A stretch of DNA of 43,756 nucleotides from Flavimaricola sp. (lineage in GTDB: Bacteria > Pseudomonadota > Alphaproteobacteria > Rhodobacterales > Rhodobacteraceae), in assembly GCA_029255105.1 (NCBI GenBank), contig JAQWWH010000095.1, positions 1-43,756 of the forward strand. Reading direction: 5' to 3'. The first letter of the stretch is position 1, and the number at the start of each line of letters is the position of its first letter. The notes beneath the pieces are model-generated. The model did no database searches, had not been told where the DNA came from, and saw only the letters and a program-made list of their open reading frames with translations. The position numbers and the translations under genes were made by a program. Of this stretch, positions 40,345 to 43,756 are shown one piece after another.

Positions 40345-42054
40345 ATGAACACTACCTTGACCCGCTACCTGCCGATCCTGTCGTGGGGCCGCGACTATAA
40401 CCGAACCGCCCTGTCCAACGACCTCGTGGCGGCATTGATCGTGACGATCATGCTGATCCCCCAGTCGTTGGCCTATGCGCTGTTGGCAGGCCTGCCGCCC
40501 GAGGCAGGTCTTTACGCGTCCATCGCGCCAATCATGCTTTACGCGGTTTTCGGGACCAGCCGTGCGCTGGCTGTGGGGCCGGTGGCGGTGGTTTCGCTGA
40601 TGACCGCAGCGGCGCTTAGCAACATCGTCGAACAGGGCAGCATGGGATACGCCGTCGCGGCCCTGTCGCTGGCCGCATTGTCTGGCGTCATCCTGCTGGC
40701 CATGGGCCTCTTTCGCCTGGGCTTTGTTGCCAACTTTCTGTCGCACCCGGTGATTGCGGGCTTCATCACCGCCTCGGGCGTCATCATCGCGGCAAGCCAG
40801 CTTAAGCACATCCTTGGCATCAATGCCGAGGGGCACAATCTGCTGCAACTCGTGATCTCGCTCACCGAACATATCGGAGAGACCAACTGGATCACGGCGA
40901 CTATTGGTATCCTTGCTACCGGGTTCCTGTTCTGGGTCCGCAAGGGGCTGAAACCCCTGCTAAAAAAGTTTGGCCTGTCGGATGGGCTGACAGGCGTGCT
41001 GGTCAAGACCGGTCCGGTCGTCATTGTCGCGGCCACAACGCTGGCTGTCTGGGCACTTGGGCTGGCCGACAAGGGTGTGAAAATCGTGGGCGAGGTGCCG
41101 CAAAGCCTTCCGCCCCTGACGTTGCCATCCTTTTCGCCCGAGCTTTTGGGCCAGCTTTTGCTGCCCGCCTTCCTGATCTCGATCATCGGCTTTGTTGAAT
41201 CCATATCAGTGGCGCAAACGCTTGCCGCGAAAAAGCGTCAAAGGATCGACCCGGATCAGGAATTGATCGGCCTTGGAGCCGCCAACATCGGCGCCTCGCT
41301 GACTGGTGGTTTTCCGGTCACGGGCGGTTTCTCTCGGTCGGTCGTCAACTTTGACGCTGGGGCAGAAACGCCAGCAGCGGGGGCCTTTACCGCCGTGGGC
41401 CTTGGGATTGCCGCCTTGGCGCTGACCCCGCTGATCTATTTCCTGCCCAAGGCCACGCTGGCCGCGACGATCATCGTCGCCGTCCTTAGCCTTGTCGATT
41501 TTTCGATCCTCAAGCGCAGCTGGACCTACTCCAAGGCCGATTTCGCCGCAGTCCTTGCAACCATCCTCATGACCCTTGGATTGGGCGTCGAGGTTGGCGT
41601 TTCCGCCGGTGTCGGCCTGTCCATCCTGTTGCACCTTTACAGATCGTCCAAGCCCCACATTGCCGAAGTGGGTCAGGTTCCGGGCACCGAACATTATCGC
41701 AACGTCCTGCGGCACAAGGTGATCACCGATCCCGGCACTGTGACGCTTCGGGTGGACGAAAGCCTTTATTTCGCCAATGCCCGCTTTCTTGAGGACAAGA
41801 TCCATAACCGCGTCGCGGGCGACAAGAATGTCCGCAATGTCGTGCTGCAATGTTCGGCCATCAACGACATCGACCTCAGCGCGTTGGAGTCGCTCGAGGC
41901 GATCAATGTCAGGCTCAAGGAAATGGGCGTCAAGTTGCACCTGTCCGAGGTCAAGGGGCCCGTCATGGACCGTCTGGAACGGGGGCATTTCCTGTCGGAA
42001 CTGACGGGGCAGGTGTTTCTGTCGCAGTTCGAGGCGGCGCAGGCGCTGAAGTAG
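40345..42054 (+). CDS. SulP-family anion transporter with STAS domain
   Basis: 569 residues. The membrane part (about 20-430) begins SNDLVAALIVTIMLIPQSLAYALLAGLPPEAGLYASIAPIM, the SulP signature, and contains GGFPVTGGFSRSVVNFDAGAETPAAGAFTA. Residues about 445-560 form the cytosolic STAS domain (VTLRVDESLYFANARFLEDKI, NVVLQCSAINDIDLSALESLEAINVRLKEMGVKLHLSEVKG). SulP members carry sulfate, bicarbonate or other anions across the inner membrane; placed here after SQR it probably handles sulfite, sulfate or thiosulfate (inference). It is 57 bp downstream of SQR and 60 bp upstream of the rhodanese gene. Confidence 0.92.
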   Translation: MNTTLTRYLPILSWGRDYNRTALSNDLVAALIVTIMLIPQSLAYALLAGLPPEAGLYASIAPIMLYAVFGTSRALAVGPVAVVSLMTAAALSNIVEQGSMGYAVAALSLAALSGVILLAMGLFRLGFVANFLSHPVIAGFITASGVIIAASQLKHILGINAEGHNLLQLVISLTEHIGETNWITATIGILATGFLFWVRKGLKPLLKKFGLSDGLTGVLVKTGPVVIVAATTLAVWALGLADKGVKIVGEVPQSLPPLTLPSFSPELLGQLLLPAFLISIIGFVESISVAQTLAAKKRQRIDPDQELIGLGAANIGASLTGGFPVTGGFSRSVVNFDAGAETPAAGAFTAVGLGIAALALTPLIYFLPKATLAATIIVAVLSLVDFSILKRSWTYSKADFAAVLATILMTLGLGVEVGVSAGVGLSILLHLYRSSKPHIAEVGQVPGTEHYRNVLRHKVITDPGTVTLRVDESLYFANARFLEDKIHNRVAGDKNVRNVVLQCSAINDIDLSALESLEAINVRLKEMGVKLHLSEVKGPVMDRLERGHFLSELTGQVFLSQFEAAQALK

Positions 42055-42114
42055 ACAAACCAAAATTTCACCGTGTCCCATCGGGGCACGACACCCAACA
42101 AAGGACACAGGACC

Positions 42115-42471
42115 ATGGCCTATACCGAGAAATTCCAGGCGCTTGCCGATGATGCAATGGCAAAAGTCCAAAGCGTTTCGCCCGATCAGGTTGACGAGAT
42201 GATTGCCGAAGGGGCCATCGCCCTTGATATCCGGGACAGCGAAGAACACGCCGCCGGACATATCGACGGATCGCTTAACATCAGCCGTGGCAAGCTTGAG
42301 ATGAACGTCGAGGGACTGATCAGTGACCCTGACACCGTCATTCTGTGCTACTGCAACGCCAACAATCGCGGTGCGCTTTCGGCCGCGACCCTGCGCTCAA
42401 TGGGCTACCAGAATGCCCGATACATCGCTGGGGGCTTTAAGGCCTATCGCACCACGACAGGCGAGGTCTGA
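42115..42471 (+). CDS. Single-domain rhodanese-like sulfurtransferase
   Basis: 118 residues from the ATG at 42115, after AGGACACAGGACC. The rhodanese fold is shown by QVDEMIAEGAIALDIRDSEEHAAGHIDGSLNISRG and the active-site loop ILCYCNANNRGALSA with Cys80 as the persulfide-forming Cys (Cys78 nearby). No signal peptide, so cytosolic. It would move sulfane sulfur made by the DUF442-SQR protein to an acceptor. It is last in the rightward SQR-SulP-rhodanese run and convergent with the dioxygenase gene. Confidence 0.92.
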   Translation: MAYTEKFQALADDAMAKVQSVSPDQVDEMIAEGAIALDIRDSEEHAAGHIDGSLNISRGKLEMNVEGLISDPDTVILCYCNANNRGALSAATLRSMGYQNARYIAGGFKAYRTTTGEV

Positions 42472-42509
42472 TAGGGGCACACGGGGCCAGGACCCGGCGC
42501 GGCCTGGGC

Positions 42510-43523
42510 TCAGCGCAAGCCCAGTTTTCGCATGACACGTCCCGCAAGGCTGCGAGCGGCTACGGGGACGTCGGCCACGCTGGGTCCTTGTCGCCGCTTC
42601 GTGACGCCACCGTCGTATATCAACGCACCCTTGGCATGCCCCTTTTCAACCGGGGCAAGGTCGTAGTGGCGGCTGGTGAAATACATCCCGTTGGGGTGTT
42701 TTACTTCGCGGTAGGTGTTGGGCACGGACTGGCGATAGGCGGGCTTTACGCTGCGTGGGCAAAAATGGGCAACAAGGCTCATCCGGGTCTGATCGTTCGT
42801 GGTGATGCGGGCGCCGCCATGTGACAGGTCAGCGTGCCAGATCAGGATATCGCCCTTGCGGGCCAGAAACGGCTCTAACGCGATCCCGCGCTCTTTCGCC
42901 TGAGTATGAAGCTGTTCGAGGAACTCTTTGTGCTGCTCTTGCCCGTCGCGTTTCGGGGTCCAGGATTTGAACTCTCCGGAAAACAGGAAAGGCTCAAACC
43001 GTTGGCTGCCGGGATAGTAAACCAACTCTCCCGATCCTTCCTTGATGTCCTCAAGAGCGATCCAGCAGGCGGCAAGGCTAAGCGGCTTTTCAGCGACCAC
43101 ATAGGCGGTGTCCTGATGCTGCGATTGCTGAGAGCCATATTCAAAGTAGATGGACTGCATTGCGATCGGGTCATCCTCGAAGATGACTTGCAGGAACTTT
43201 GAAACCAGCGGCGCGGCGATGGCATCGCGAGCGGCGGGTGAAACTGCATAAAGGTCAATCAGTCTATCGGCGCGATCCATCTTTTTCAATTCGACGGGAT
43301 CAAGGTAGGTGCCGCTGTTCTTGAGAACATAGTCCTCAGGGTCGTCATAGATGCCGTTTTTGTCGGCAAGGATCGCTTCTACCGTTTCATCGCTGACAGC
43401 GCCGCGAAAGATGACGTAGCCTTTTTGGATGAACTCTTCGACATAGGGGCGGACGTCGGCGGGGGTTTGTGCCAGTCGCGCTTCTACGCCTTTGGCGCGA
43501 TCAATCCAAAGCTCTCCGAACAT
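42510..43523 (-). CDS. Phytanoyl-CoA dioxygenase (PhyH) family protein
   Basis: 337 residues. Fe(II)/2-oxoglutarate-dependent double-stranded beta-helix protein: the iron-binding HxD is QSQHQDTAYV and the distal His is in WHADLSHGGARIT, with the 2-oxoglutarate-binding Arg in the TRMSLVAHF region. Other family blocks are GYVIFRGAVSDETVEAI, SGELVYYPGSQRF and LARKGDILIWHADL. Members hydroxylate lipids, ectoine or secondary metabolites; the substrate is not readable here. No operon partner is visible because the window ends just upstream. Confidence 0.88.
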   Translation of the reverse strand: MFGELWIDRAKGVEARLAQTPADVRPYVEEFIQKGYVIFRGAVSDETVEAILADKNGIYDDPEDYVLKNSGTYLDPVELKKMDRADRLIDLYAVSPAARDAIAAPLVSKFLQVIFEDDPIAMQSIYFEYGSQQSQHQDTAYVVAEKPLSLAACWIALEDIKEGSGELVYYPGSQRFEPFLFSGEFKSWTPKRDGQEQHKEFLEQLHTQAKERGIALEPFLARKGDILIWHADLSHGGARITTNDQTRMSLVAHFCPRSVKPAYRQSVPNTYREVKHPNGMYFTSRHYDLAPVEKGHAKGALIYDGGVTKRRQGPSVADVPVAARSLAGRVMRKLGLR

Positions 43524-43637
43524 CTTTTTTCTTCCCTCGACCTAGAAACTAATAGCGACGTTGATTTTCTGTTTTTGCGGAAGACTGTCACGCAGAATGA
43601 TTGGGGGTTCAAGCCCGGTCCAATGCAGCCTGTGGAT

Positions 43638-43667
43638 CTATGTGTTCCATCCCGGATGATCACATAG
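43638..43667. promoter_or_regulatory. 30-bp dyad in the divergent promoter region
   Basis: Outer arms CTATGTG (43638-43644) and CACATAG (43661-43667) enclose inner arms CATCC (43648-43652) and GGATG (43654-43658) around one C. The nested symmetry between two divergent starts (43523 and 43735) points to an operator rather than a terminator. Confidence 0.5.
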
Positions 43668-43734
43668 CCCCTCGTCGGTCCGCGCTTTTCATGGCACGCT
43701 GGGTTCTGACCGAGGCGCGGGACGGGAGAGCGAC

Positions 43735-43756
43735 ATGCTGATCAAGCTTCACAGTC
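43735..43756 (+). CDS. Start of a gene cut by the window edge
   Basis: ATG at 43735 preceded by GGGAGAG (43723-43729) at normal spacing; only seven codons (MLIKLHS) are visible. Divergent from the PhyH-family gene. Product unknown. Confidence 0.5.

Noticed and set aside
9047..43000. Many long frames antisense to GC-rich genes, for example 12036-13085, 19713-21053, 35479-36684 and 38927-40231
   Set aside because: They are shadows of genes with recognised domains; high-GC codon use produces long open antisense frames.

Overview
The window looks like chromosome of a Rhodobacterales-type alphaproteobacterium (Roseobacter group). This is inferred from high GC, a fused TRAP permease, a sulfide:quinone reductase fused to a DUF442 domain, a cyanide-insensitive-type bd oxidase and an Azospirillum-like 2-keto-3-deoxyarabonate dehydratase. 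No rRNA, tRNA, CRISPR array or complete insertion sequence was seen.

Layout. (1) 1-1384: decayed prophage edge with a terminase small subunit and a terminase large subunit cut off after about 190 residues; then an orphan Cys-rich lipoprotein in AT-richer DNA (1777-2517). (2) 3105-5651 (+): stress/iron cassette of coiled-coil protein, bacterioferritin-like protein lacking the haem-ligand Met, YfdC-type FNT channel and PRC-barrel protein. (3) 5741-16846 (-): L-arabinofuranoside catabolism, with 2-keto-3-deoxyarabonate dehydratase, an ArsR-like regulator with a large C-terminal domain, GH51, a CUT1 ABC importer, GH127 and an ornithine-cyclodeaminase-like protein. Three matching 19-bp dyads (RTAYCNG-N5-CNGRTAY) lie 36, 36 and 48 nt upstream of the regulator, GH51 and binding-protein starts. 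They form a self-contained predicted regulon. (4) 17173-23261: isoquinoline-oxidoreductase-like molybdenum enzyme with [2Fe-2S] subunit, 4-TM protein, dihaem cytochrome c, NAD(P)-binding protein and a divergent AraC regulator. (5) 23541-29529 (-): ammonium transporter, amidohydrolase, fused DctQM permease and DctP, with a LacI-type operator upstream: probable uptake and hydrolysis of a nitrogenous compound. (6) 30152-33955: thioredoxin 2, beta-lactamase-fold hydrolase, small lipoprotein, fused membrane/spermidine-synthase-like protein. (7) 34027-42471: respiratory and sulfur block. The bd oxidase genes and a periplasmic EF-hand protein (-) diverge from Rrf2 and Crp/Fnr regulators followed by DUF442-SQR, a SulP transporter and a rhodanese (+). 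(8) 42510-end: a phytanoyl-CoA-dioxygenase-like protein and the first codons of a divergent gene.

How the parts work together (inference). In block 3 both glycosidases lack signal peptides, so arabino-oligosaccharides would be imported whole, cut in the cytosol, and the arabinose oxidised through a non-phosphorylating route; the dehydrogenase and first dehydratase are not in the window. In block 7 SQR oxidises sulfide and feeds quinol to a sulfide-tolerant bd oxidase, DUF442 and rhodanese domains handle the persulfide, and SulP may move the anion product. The regulators would sense NO, iron or redox state. The strongest new observation is the three-site operator of the arabinofuranoside cluster.
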